Positions 8,711 through 16,431 of a DNA stretch of 64,000 bases are shown in pieces. Each line of letters opens with the position of its first letter. The first letter of the stretch is position 1. Made by a program: the position numbers and the translations under genes. Location: the NCBI RefSeq assembly GCF_004801405.1, contig NZ_SSOB01000017.1, forward strand, positions 96,856 through 160,855. The letters run 5' to 3'. The notes beneath the pieces are model-generated. The model was not told the origin of the DNA, ran no database searches, and worked only from the letters and a program-made list of their open reading frames with translations. Origin of the DNA: Cohnella fermenti. Its GTDB lineage: Bacteria; Bacillota; Bacilli; Paenibacillales; Paenibacillaceae.

Positions 8711-9797
8711 TCCGATCGGACGCAAGGCCAGCGAGCTTCTCGCTCAACTCAGCGATCCTTCCGAGGAACTCGCGAGAGAAGACCTGAAGGAGATGTTGAA
8801 GCAGCTTACCCAGCTTAAGATTGCCTTGGACGAATCGTCCATCGTGGCGGTCACCGATCAGAAGGGCCGAATTCAATACGTGAACGACAAGTTCTGCGAG
8901 ATCTCCAAGTACAGCCGCGCCGAGCTGATCGGCCGCGACCATCGGATCGTCAACTCCGGCTATCACGGCAAGGAGTTTTTCCATGAGCTGTGGGAGACGA
9001 TTCTGTCCGGGCGGGTCTGGCGAGGCGAGCTGCGCAATCGGGCGAAGGACGGTTCCCTTTACTGGGTCTATACGACGATCGTTCCCTTCCTGAACAAGGA
9101 CGGGGAGCCTTACCAATTCCTCGCGATCCGCAATGAAGTGACGCCGCTCAAGAACGCGGAGGCCGAGCTGAAGCGGATGATGACGCGCGTCATGCACATT
9201 CAGGAGGAGGAGCGCAAGCGAATCTCCCGGGAGCTTCACGACGGGATCGGGCAGAGCCTCTTCGGCCTGGCGATCCAGCTCGACCGACTGCTTGCGGAGC
9301 CCGGGCACGCGCCCGAGCTGGCAAATATCCGTCAGGACCTGTCTTCGCTTATGCAGGACGTCCGCGGACTCGCCTGGGAGCTGCGACCTTCGGTGCTCGA
9401 CGATCTCGGCGTCGCCCCGGCCCTGCGCAGCTATACGGAGCTGTTCACGCAGCATTACGGCATTCAGGTGCGCTTCTCCTGCAAGCTGTCCGCCCGCTTC
9501 GACCGTCGCATCGAGACCGCGCTGTATCGGATCGTCCAGGAGGCGCTTACGAATATTGGAAAATACGCCAAGGTGCTCGAGGCCCGAGTGGAGGTGTGGG
9601 AATCCGACGGGTTCATCCATGTGTGCATCGAGGACGAGGGGGTCGGCTTCGCGCCGCTTCCGGAGCGGCAAGGCGTCGGCCTGTTCAGCATGGAGGAGAG
9701 GGCTCGCGGCGTAGGAGGCACCGCTCAAGTCGATTCCGCTCCCGGTCAAGGAACGGTTGTCACCGCCGATCTTCCGAAGAGATTGTTGACAACGTGA
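8700..9797 (+). CDS. PAS domain sensor histidine kinase, HisKA_3 family (NreB-like)
   Basis: A 365-residue soluble kinase with no membrane segment. A short helical start is followed by a PAS domain (about 35-155: DQKGRIQYVNDKFCEISKYS, then LWETILSGRVWRGELRNRAK). Next comes a HisKA_3 dimerisation helix with phospho-acceptor His180 (RISRELHDGIGQSLFGLA), then a HATPase with IVQEALTNIGKYAK and EDEGVGF. NreB in staphylococci is cytosolic and uses four PAS cysteines to hold an oxygen-sensing iron-sulfur cluster. Here the PAS domain has a single Cys, so it cannot bind that cluster in the same way. The start is a TTG at 8700 inside the regulator gene. Confidence 0.9.
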   Translation: MTPNPIGRKASELLAQLSDPSEELAREDLKEMLKQLTQLKIALDESSIVAVTDQKGRIQYVNDKFCEISKYSRAELIGRDHRIVNSGYHGKEFFHELWETILSGRVWRGELRNRAKDGSLYWVYTTIVPFLNKDGEPYQFLAIRNEVTPLKNAEAELKRMMTRVMHIQEEERKRISRELHDGIGQSLFGLAIQLDRLLAEPGHAPELANIRQDLSSLMQDVRGLAWELRPSVLDDLGVAPALRSYTELFTQHYGIQVRFSCKLSARFDRRIETALYRIVQEALTNIGKYAKVLEARVEVWESDGFIHVCIEDEGVGFAPLPERQGVGLFSMEERARGVGGTAQVDSAPGQGTVVTADLPKRLLTT

Positions 9798-9814
9798 TCG
9801 TTTGCGAGTAAAAT
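9786..9814 (+). promoter_or_regulatory. Strong SigA promoter at the end of the kinase gene
   Basis: Perfect TTGACA (9786-9791), a 17-bp spacer and TAAAAT (9809-9814). The -35 lies inside the last codons of the kinase gene. No recognised gene follows on this strand, so the transcript is unexplained. Confidence 0.6.
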
Positions 9815-9864
9815 GAAATATTAGTTAAGTGTGACCCTCTGATGTTTCCTCTAAATTGGGGTGA

Positions 9865-10038
9865 ATGATTGTCCTCTCTTTGCCCCCACAACATCCTTAT
9901 TACATTGGCTGCTGGAAGGAACACGGAATCTCAACTGGAGCGGTCTTCGGAACCGCAAGGACGATTGAGAGGAAGGGCTATCGTTGTTTTCGTGAAGTGA
10001 TTCGGGAAAAATCGCGCGGTTGCGCTTATACTTCTTAA
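9865..10038 (+). other. Orphan transcript region with a possible 57-codon ORF
   Basis: The 250 bp between the kinase and the MFS gene hold a strong promoter (9786-9814), an ORF of 57 codons from the ATG at 9865, and a perfect hairpin at 10046-10074. The encoded peptide (MIVLSLPPQHPYYIGCWKEH at its start) matches nothing I know. The only purine-rich site, GGGGTGA, is too close to the ATG to serve it well. A small RNA of about 260 nt ending at the hairpin is as likely as a peptide. Confidence 0.3.
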
Positions 10039-10045
10039 AGAGAAT

Positions 10046-10074
10046 GACCCCTGCCGGGATACCCGGCAGGGGTC
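10046..10074. terminator. 13-bp perfect hairpin, terminator of the MFS gene
   Basis: GACCCCTGCCGGG and its exact complement are separated by three bases, 20 bp past the MFS stop. On the minus strand it is followed by ATTCTCTTT, on the plus strand by no T-run, so it best serves the MFS gene. Confidence 0.75.
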
Positions 10075-10094
10075 GACCAATTTCATGCGGCTTA

Positions 10095-11564
10095 TCAGAC
10101 CATTATATGGACTTCGCTCGACTTCGCCGCGTTCGGATCGACCTTCGGCCGGCGGAGCAGGATGCCGAGAACGCCGCCCGCGATTCCGATGAAGATCAGC
10201 AGGAAGAACGTATAGCTGAAGGCGGACGTCCATTCTTCGACGCCGGGAGCCTGCTTCTGCGACTCGACGAGCAGATCCTTCATCCGGTTGCCGGAGATCG
10301 TCGTCAAGGTGGCAACCGCCAGAGAGGAGACGACCTGCTGGAAGGCGTTCGTCAGCGAGGTGACGCGGCCGACCAGGTTCTGCGGCGCCGACTGGATCAG
10401 ATGCGTATTCAGCGGCATCATGAACAGACCCATTCCCGCACCGAGCAAGGCCAGCGGGAACATAACCGCCAGGTTGCCGTCGCCGGCTTCGATCCGCGAC
10501 AGGAAGAACGCCGCGATCACAACGAGAGCCATGCCGGACAGAACGAGCGGACGCGCTCCGAAGCGGTCGGACAGCTTGCCGCCGATCGGCATGAAGAGGC
10601 CGGAGGCGATCGCTTGCGGCAGCATGATCAGCCCGGTGTCGAAGGCCGAATAGCCCTTCGCCGTCTGGAGGAAGATAGGAACGAGGAAGAACGTTCCGAA
10701 CAGCGCGAACTGGGATACCCACTGCACGATAATTCCCCGCGAGAAGTTGCCGGAGGCGAACACTCTCAGCTCGAGCAGCGGATTCTGCCGCCGAAGCTCG
10801 GCTACGATGAAGGCGAGCAGCGCCACGATTCCTATCGCGATGCCGACGAGCGTCTTCGTCGACGTCCAGCTCGTTGCGCCTTCGGTAACCCCGTAAGACA
10901 GAGCCGCGAATGCCAGAGGCGCAAGCAGCATGCCGAGAATATCAAGCGAAGCGACCGACTGGCGGCTGATATTCGGCAGCGTGCGAATGCCGATCAGAAC
11001 GGCGATGACGCCGATCGGCAGATTGATCAGGAAGATCCAGTTCCAGGCGGCGTAATCGACCATCCAACCCGCGAGCACGGGCCCGAGCGCCGGCGCCAGC
11101 AGAATCGGAATGCCCATCATGCCCATGACGGCTCCTACCTTCTCCGGCGGCGCCAGACGATAGATGAACGCCATCGAGATCGGCATGACGACGCCGCCCC
11201 CGAGGCCCTGCAGCACGCGGAACAGGATCAGCAGCTCGGCGGAGTTCGCCAAGGCGCAGAGCAGCGAGCCGACGGTGAACATCCCAACCGAGATAAGGAA
11301 GATTCGCTTGGCTCCGAATCGGTCCGACAGCCAACCCGCCAGCGGGATGATGGCCGCTTGCGCGAGCGCGTACCCGGTGACGGTCCATTGCACGAGCGAC
11401 AAGGAGCTGCTGAATTCCTGCTGCAGCTTGGGGATGGCGACATTGACCGCCGTCCCGTCCAGAATGACCATGAACAAGCCGACGATAATCGCGACGAGCG
11501 GTCCGAGCAAGGAACGAATCGAGCCGGACGATCCCGAACTTGCTTGATTTGCTTGAGCTGACAT
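10095..11564 (-). CDS. DHA2-family MFS drug exporter (EmrB/QacA type)
   Basis: A 489-residue drug:proton antiporter with about 14 transmembrane helices. Features of the DHA2 group are ILDGTAVNVAIPKL in helix 1, LSDRFGAKRIFL in the helix 2-3 loop, and PALGPVLAGWMVDYAAWNWI in helix 5. It probably extrudes cationic or hydrophobic compounds; the substrate is unknown. It is transcribed divergently from a TetR gene. Its predicted promoter contains one of two perfect 14-bp palindromes in the -35/-10 spacer, so repression by that TetR protein is strongly suggested. A hairpin closes the transcript. Confidence 0.93.
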   Translation of the reverse strand: MSAQANQASSGSSGSIRSLLGPLVAIIVGLFMVILDGTAVNVAIPKLQQEFSSSLSLVQWTVTGYALAQAAIIPLAGWLSDRFGAKRIFLISVGMFTVGSLLCALANSAELLILFRVLQGLGGGVVMPISMAFIYRLAPPEKVGAVMGMMGIPILLAPALGPVLAGWMVDYAAWNWIFLINLPIGVIAVLIGIRTLPNISRQSVASLDILGMLLAPLAFAALSYGVTEGATSWTSTKTLVGIAIGIVALLAFIVAELRRQNPLLELRVFASGNFSRGIIVQWVSQFALFGTFFLVPIFLQTAKGYSAFDTGLIMLPQAIASGLFMPIGGKLSDRFGARPLVLSGMALVVIAAFFLSRIEAGDGNLAVMFPLALLGAGMGLFMMPLNTHLIQSAPQNLVGRVTSLTNAFQQVVSSLAVATLTTISGNRMKDLLVESQKQAPGVEEWTSAFSYTFFLLIFIGIAGGVLGILLRRPKVDPNAAKSSEVHIMV

Positions 11565-11697
11565 GTTTGCCTCTCCACTCTCCCAATCGGCTTGCCGGCC
11601 CCACGGACGCTTTTCTCCCCAATCTCGTTGACCGCTGCAGCGCGATCACGTTAAAATAAGGACATTAGCATGATGGAACAGACACGCCTTCTATATG

Positions 11698-11711
11698 CGG
11701 ACAATTGTCCG
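11698..11711. promoter_or_regulatory. TetR operator, copy 1 (MFS/TetR divergent promoter)
   Basis: A perfect palindrome CGGACAATTGTCCG, extending to GCGGACAATTGTCCGC at 11697-11712. An identical core lies 36 bp away at 11734. Confidence 0.8.
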
Positions 11712-11726
11712 CTTAACTTCGATATT

Positions 11727-11755
11727 AGACTAGCGGACAATTGTCCGGATGTCAA
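11727..11755 (-). promoter_or_regulatory. Promoter of the MFS exporter gene
   Basis: On the minus strand, TTGACA (11755-11750) and TAGTCT (11732-11727) are separated by exactly 17 bp. The spacer is filled by operator copy 2, so repressor and RNA polymerase cannot bind together. Confidence 0.7.
11734..11747. promoter_or_regulatory. TetR operator, copy 2, inside the MFS promoter spacer
   Basis: The second perfect CGGACAATTGTCCG. It lies between the -35 and -10 of the MFS promoter and upstream of the tetR start, which fits joint repression of both genes. Confidence 0.8.
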
Positions 11756-11805
11756 TATATTCTACTGTATTTCTTGCGAACGAATTCGCGCAGGAGGGAA
11801 CCCGC

Positions 11806-12393
11806 ATGAGATGCCGCGAGCGAGCCGATGCCGCCGACAATCGCAAACTGATTCTGCAGACGGCCCGGAGCCTGTTCGACGCCTACGGGGTCAATGAGGT
11901 AAGCATGCACCAGATCGCCAAGACCGCCGGAATCGGGCAGGGCACGTTATACCGTCGCTATGCCCACAAGGGCGAATTGTGTTCCGATCTGATGGAGGAT
12001 ACGAGCCATGCGCTGCAGGCGGAGATCGAGGCGACGATCGCCCGCCTTCGGGCCGACTCCGCCGAAGCTCGGCTCGGGGCCGTGCTCGATCTCTTGGTCG
12101 ACTTCATCGAAGCGAAGTCGCGCCTCTTGATCCCTCTGCACAATGTGTATATGAGCGAGAAGGAGAGCAGCGCATTCTTCCGCTCGCCCTTCTATCTCTA
12201 TCTGAAGGATACGATCTCGTCGCTGGTCGAGGATGCAATGCCGGCCGCAGGGAACGATTGCCCCTCGTTCCTGTCGCACACCCTCCTCTCCACCTTGAAC
12301 CCGATCGCCTACCTTCAGCTCAGAGGCGACCTGGGCTTCTCCGTCGATGAGATCAAGCAGCACTACCGCAAGCTGTTCCTTCGTAGCGTATGA
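11806..12393 (+). CDS. TetR/AcrR family regulator of the DHA2 exporter
   Basis: A 195-residue TetR protein. The DNA-binding domain spans about residues 10-55 (LILQTARSLFDAYGVNEVSM, then AKTAGIGQGTLYRRYAHKGEL). The rest is a helical ligand pocket. I use the ATG at 11806 because GGAGGG precedes it; an upstream ATG at 11749 would lie inside operator DNA. It is divergent from the DHA2 exporter, with two identical palindromes between them. The natural reading is a substrate-responsive repressor of the exporter and of itself. Confidence 0.92.
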   Translation: MRCRERADAADNRKLILQTARSLFDAYGVNEVSMHQIAKTAGIGQGTLYRRYAHKGELCSDLMEDTSHALQAEIEATIARLRADSAEARLGAVLDLLVDFIEAKSRLLIPLHNVYMSEKESSAFFRSPFYLYLKDTISSLVEDAMPAAGNDCPSFLSHTLLSTLNPIAYLQLRGDLGFSVDEIKQHYRKLFLRSV

Positions 12394-12460
12394 CGGCGGC
12401 GAGCCGAATATCCATCCGAAGAGGATATCCGCGGCCTCCGACGAGAGAACGCACCGCTCC

Positions 12461-12508
12461 GAATAACAACAAGGGCCGTCCCGATGGGGACGGCCCTTGT
12501 TGTTATTC
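12461..12508. terminator. Bidirectional terminator between tetR and the LtaS gene
   Basis: A perfect 22-bp inverted repeat (arms 12461-12482 and 12487-12508, four-base loop) with A/T-rich outer ends. It includes the TAA stop of the LtaS gene (12503-12505) and ends both convergent transcripts. Confidence 0.9.
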
Positions 12509-14395
12509 ATGCTTCGGCAGCGAGCGAACGTACGTGTCCGACATGCTGAGCAGCTCGAGCGCTTGGTCATATTGCTCCTCCGTCGCGCCCGACTCTCCCT
12601 CGTCCTGCTCTTCCTCGTCCCGCTCTCCGGCGAACGTCTCGAACTGCCCGTCCTCGTAACCTTTTCCAGGAATGAACACGCCGTCCTCGTTCAGGAACGA
12701 ACCCGAAGGGAGATAATAACGCTCCGGCAGCACGTTGTTCTCCGTATTCAGAATATCCTGGCCGAACAGCACGTGATCGTCCAGCGAGATACCCGTCAGG
12801 TTCGCGATTGTCGGGAACAGATCGGATTGCCCGCCAAGCTGTTCGAACGTCTTCGGCTCGACCGCAGGCTCGCCCGGAGCCGGAGCGGGAAGCTTCAGAA
12901 TGAGCGGGATGTTCATCATGTCCTGAACCTTGTACTCGCGCCCGTAGATCTCCTTCATCAGATCCTTCTCGTCCGCCGTGAGCGAATAGATCGGCAGCCC
13001 CTGATGATCGCCGTAGATGACGACCAGGCTGTTGTCCCACACCCCGTTCGACTTAAGCTGCTCGATGAACTGCCCCAGCGCCCAATCCGCGTAATTCTGC
13101 GCTTCGATATAATCGCCGACAAGCGTGTCCTTGTACCTCTCGGGAAGCTCCATCTTCGACTTGCGCTTCGGCAAGTTAAACGGATGGTGCGCCGACATGG
13201 AGATGACCTGGACATAGAACGGCTTGCCTGCCGCCTGCATATTCGCCAGCTCGTCCGCCGTCTTCGAGTACAGCACCTCGTCGGATGCCGCGAACATGAC
13301 CGTATCCTCGTCGCCGAAGAACTCGTTATCGTAATAACGGTTCCAGTCCAGCGCCTTGTACAGCTCCTTGCGGTTCCAGAACTCCACGTTGTTCGTGTGG
13401 AAGGTGGCCGTGTCGTAGCCGTGTTCCCCGAACGTGCGCGGCATGCTCGGCAGCTCTCTGTCGGCGTACACCTGGGAAGCCGCGCCGTGCTGCGGAATCA
13501 GGAACGACGTGTTCACGACGAATTCGGCATCCGATGTATTGCCTTGCCCCGCCTGCTGGAAGAAATGATTGAAGTAGAGGCTCTCGCCGGCCAGCTTGTT
13601 CAGGTTGGGAGTGATCTCCTTGCCGTCCACCTGCAGGCCGATCAAGAAGTTCTGGAACGCCTCGAGCTGGATGACGATCACGTTCTTGCCTTCGGCGGCT
13701 CCCCAATAAGCGGGGCTGTCCGGCCGCTCTGCGCCTTTGAGCTGAGAGACGGCTTCCGGCGTGATCGAGCCGACGTCGACCGGTTCGTCCTTGGAGGCGG
13801 CGAAGCCGACATAGACCTCGTAATTCAGAATGCCCATGCCTTGGGCTTGCACGAGCTCGTTCATGCTATGCCGCTGCGGCCATACGATGCAGAAGCAGGC
13901 GACCAGAGCAAGAACGCCGATCGCGGCGAAGGTGCGGGTGCCTTCGCGAACCGCCGCCTCCCGTCTCCACCGCCGCAGCTTCTTGCTCGCCAGCAGCGCG
14001 ATGAAGATCAGCACGATATCGACGTAGATCAGCAGGAAGTAAGGGTGCATCAGCGAGAAGACGCTGCCCTTGACCTCGGTCACCTGGTTTACCTGCTGGA
14101 GAGCATGGTAGGTGACGATCACTCCGAAGTATTTGTAGTACATGATGACGGCGAAGTAGATGCTCGTCATGAGCAGATTCGCAATCGTGTAGGCGCCCAG
14201 CTTCCACCTGGGGAAGAGAAGCTCGACCAGGCAGAACACAAGCCACACCGAAGGCAATCCGGTCGCAAGAGGCACCAGGGCGCTCTCGTTCTCGAAGATA
14301 ACGAAGTGGGCCAAGTAGATTTTGAGAACCATTAGAATCGTGAAGAAGACGAACGGTTTAAACAAGAACGTTCGCCAGCGCTGTCCTGTCGTCAT
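12503..14395 (-). CDS. LTA synthase family protein (LtaS-type sulfatase fold)
   Basis: A 630-residue membrane enzyme that polymerises glycerol phosphate from phosphatidylglycerol into lipoteichoic acid on the outer face of the membrane, or primes it. Five N-terminal transmembrane helices (about residues 10-185) precede an extracellular sulfatase-like domain. Metal ligands and the nucleophile are visible: the Glu in VIVIQLEAFQNF, the catalytic Thr in QGNTSDAEF, and YGDHQG; AHHPF is also conserved. The C-terminus is an acidic Glu/Asp-rich stretch. Several paralogues are usual in this group, so whether this is the main synthase is unclear. Confidence 0.92.
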   Translation of the reverse strand: MTTGQRWRTFLFKPFVFFTILMVLKIYLAHFVIFENESALVPLATGLPSVWLVFCLVELLFPRWKLGAYTIANLLMTSIYFAVIMYYKYFGVIVTYHALQQVNQVTEVKGSVFSLMHPYFLLIYVDIVLIFIALLASKKLRRWRREAAVREGTRTFAAIGVLALVACFCIVWPQRHSMNELVQAQGMGILNYEVYVGFAASKDEPVDVGSITPEAVSQLKGAERPDSPAYWGAAEGKNVIVIQLEAFQNFLIGLQVDGKEITPNLNKLAGESLYFNHFFQQAGQGNTSDAEFVVNTSFLIPQHGAASQVYADRELPSMPRTFGEHGYDTATFHTNNVEFWNRKELYKALDWNRYYDNEFFGDEDTVMFAASDEVLYSKTADELANMQAAGKPFYVQVISMSAHHPFNLPKRKSKMELPERYKDTLVGDYIEAQNYADWALGQFIEQLKSNGVWDNSLVVIYGDHQGLPIYSLTADEKDLMKEIYGREYKVQDMMNIPLILKLPAPAPGEPAVEPKTFEQLGGQSDLFPTIANLTGISLDDHVLFGQDILNTENNVLPERYYLPSGSFLNEDGVFIPGKGYEDGQFETFAGERDEEEQDEGESGATEEQYDQALELLSMSDTYVRSLPKHE

Positions 14396-14534
14396 AACAT
14401 CATCTCCCGGGGATATGTCCGAATCCGATCTTCTCGCAACTCACCTATTATAGCGGATTTGCCGCGACGCAAGCAAAAGACGCTCGCAACCGCCGGCCGC
14501 CAGCGCTCCCCGCGACAGCCGGCCTCCCCGAGAT

Positions 14535-14563
14535 TTGACTTGTCCGCCCGCACGTCTTAAAAT
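14535..14563 (+). promoter_or_regulatory. SigA-type promoter of the 97-residue ORF
   Basis: TTGACT (14535-14540) and TAAAAT (14558-14563) with a 17-bp spacer, about 55 bp upstream of the start. A second TATAAT-like box lies at about 14576. Confidence 0.55.
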
Positions 14564-14619
14564 CCGGCTAATAAGGTATAATGACTCCAAACAGGTACAA
14601 TCGAAAGGAAGTGAACGCT

Positions 14620-14913
14620 ATGGCGATTCGATATTCGCGCCCCTATGACGAGATTCTGGATGAACTGTCCCGTGCGCTCGAGGATATTCCCGATTGCTAC
14701 GAGACGTTCGAGATGACGTCCGAGGAATGGAACGAGCTGGAGAAGCCGGAGCGGGACGTGTGCATCCGCACGCTCGCCGACGACATGTTCTACGTGCTCG
14801 GCTCCTCGCCCCATGCGGATGCGGGGTCCGGCAAGCTCGAGTACGACAAGGGCAGGGGCATCATCAAGGTGACCGCCTCCTCCCAGCTCGTGCACGTCGT
14901 TCCACTCAAGTAA
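14620..14913 (+). CDS. Conserved-looking small protein of unknown function
   Basis: A 97-residue soluble acidic protein that I do not recognise. The ATG at 14620 has AAAGGAAGTG at the right distance, better than an ATG at 14581, and a good promoter lies upstream. The sequence is rich in Glu/Asp (ILDELSRALEDIPDCYETFE) and ends in a beta-like segment (GIIKVTASSQLVHVVPLK). It has no signal peptide, membrane segment or metal motif. It converges on the germination operon. Confidence 0.65.
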   Translation: MAIRYSRPYDEILDELSRALEDIPDCYETFEMTSEEWNELEKPERDVCIRTLADDMFYVLGSSPHADAGSGKLEYDKGRGIIKVTASSQLVHVVPLK

Positions 14914-14935
14914 TCAAGCGTGCAGGCACATCCTC

Positions 14936-15175
14936 TTAGGCGCCAATGAGCGCCCATTCAAGCCAGCGGCCGAAGGGAACGAAGGGCGCCCGGAACAAAC
15001 GAACCGGCGACCAGATCGGCCAGGACAGAAGGCCGGCTGCGGCGATATAGGCGCTGATCGCGACGATCACCGTGTACAGCGCCTTCTCCGTTCCCTTGCC
15101 TCCGTCCCTATTGAGCTTGGACCATCCCCACACCGTCGCGAGAACGAATCCCGCCAGAACCATAACCAGTCTCAT
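14936..15175 (-). CDS. Small membrane protein, fourth gene of the germination operon
   Basis: A 79-residue protein with two hydrophobic segments (about residues 2-16 and 33-55). Its ATG overlaps the stop of the GerC-type gene as ATGA (15175-15172), so it is translated with the germinant receptor. Some Bacillales ger operons carry a fourth small membrane subunit (GerD-subunit type), which modulates receptor function. This protein has the position and the two-helix layout expected of such a subunit; I cannot confirm homology by eye. Confidence 0.65.
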   Translation of the reverse strand: MRLVMVLAGFVLATVWGWSKLNRDGGKGTEKALYTVIVAISAYIAAAGLLSWPIWSPVRLFRAPFVPFGRWLEWALIGA

Positions 15176-16431
15176 TCCTCTCCCCCTCGCGACTCTTCGT
15201 CGAGCTTCGTGAATGATTTGCTTGTCAGCCCCAGTCTTCTCAACGTGAAGTCGACCTGCGTCTCCAGCTTGATCTCCGCATAGGCCTGCGACCATGCCTT
15301 CTTCATCTCCCGCCAACGCTTCGGATAACGGCGATGAATCATGTCCGCGAAGCCGACGATGTCCGTCTGCAGCTTCTGTGTCTCCCCGAAGCCGTTCCGG
15401 ATAACGCTCCGAATCTCTTCCTCCAGCTGCCGCTCCATCTCCTTTATGGTGTCCTGCCTGTCGAGATCCGCCTTGCAGTCCGTCTCCAGCAGCGTCCCCT
15501 CCGCCTTGACCTTCACCAGCATCCGCAGCGGCTCGTCGCCTCCTTGCAGAACGGGTTTAATCGTCGTCGCGGAATGAAGCAGCTTGACCGCGAACATCGA
15601 CGAGGAATGGCCCGGCCCTTCCGTCGCTTCGTTCTGTTGGCCGCATCCCAGAGAGATGACCGTCTTCTTCACCTGGTTCCGGATAAAATTCACTCCGAGC
15701 GCATCACGGACCTTGAGCCAGCCGACCAGCCTTCCGTCGCGAAGTATCGCAAGCTTGCCCAGCTTCAGCTTGGACGACATCGTTGTGCTGTTGAATTGCT
15801 CTTCGGAGGTTACGGGAGCTCCCCCGGAGATGAAGATCTCCGGAATGACGGCGCTGTTCGATTCGCTTGTCAACGCCTTCGCGAGCGAGTACATATTGAC
15901 GTACGGCAACGCTGAGTAGTTCTCGGACTCCGTCTTCATCGTCTCCCGAATGCCGTCTCCGGGGATAATCTGGATTTGAAGCAGCTGCTCCAGAATTTTG
16001 CGCCCTTCCCCCTTCGCGATCAATACCGTCACCGTCTCGCGGGAATCGGAATTGCGCAGATAAACGTCGATGAGCTCGCTTAACCCCCCCTTGGCCAGCT
16101 CTTCCCCGACAATCAACACGCGATTGTGGGAGAAGAACAGCGTGCGCGGGCTCTCCAGCGTGCTCTGGTAGATCGCCTCCCGAATGGTCGGCCCTTCCGT
16201 CGTGTATACGGTAATCGGCAATTGCGCGCCGCCCTTCATCGGCCCCGACGCGCCGGAGACGACGGACGGAATCAGCACCTGATAGGAGACCACCCAGCGG
16301 TCCCCCTTCCGATCCACCGCCGTCGCCGAGGTGATCGACAGCTCGTTCAGTTCCGTTCGATCCCAACATCCGGTCAGAACAATGACCATTAACGCCAACG
16401 GCAGAAGCGTTCGACTCATCCTTCTATTCAT
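15172..16431 (-). CDS. Spore germination protein, Ger(x)C family lipoprotein
   Basis: A 419-residue C subunit of a GerA-type germinant receptor, anchored to the outer face of the spore inner membrane. The signal peptide ends in a lipobox (VIVLTGCWDRTELNEL), and the CWDR/ELNEL sequence is the family hallmark. Later segments include FFSHNRVLIVGEELA and the C-terminal WREMKKAWSQAYAEI region. The ATG at 16431 overlaps the end of the GerB-type gene by 8 bp. With the A and B subunits it forms the receptor that senses small nutrients; the germinant is unknown. Expression is expected in the forespore under SigG, but I could not identify a convincing SigG promoter. Confidence 0.94.
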   Translation of the reverse strand: MNRRMSRTLLPLALMVIVLTGCWDRTELNELSITSATAVDRKGDRWVVSYQVLIPSVVSGASGPMKGGAQLPITVYTTEGPTIREAIYQSTLESPRTLFFSHNRVLIVGEELAKGGLSELIDVYLRNSDSRETVTVLIAKGEGRKILEQLLQIQIIPGDGIRETMKTESENYSALPYVNMYSLAKALTSESNSAVIPEIFISGGAPVTSEEQFNSTTMSSKLKLGKLAILRDGRLVGWLKVRDALGVNFIRNQVKKTVISLGCGQQNEATEGPGHSSSMFAVKLLHSATTIKPVLQGGDEPLRMLVKVKAEGTLLETDCKADLDRQDTIKEMERQLEEEIRSVIRNGFGETQKLQTDIVGFADMIHRRYPKRWREMKKAWSQAYAEIKLETQVDFTLRRLGLTSKSFTKLDEESRGGEE

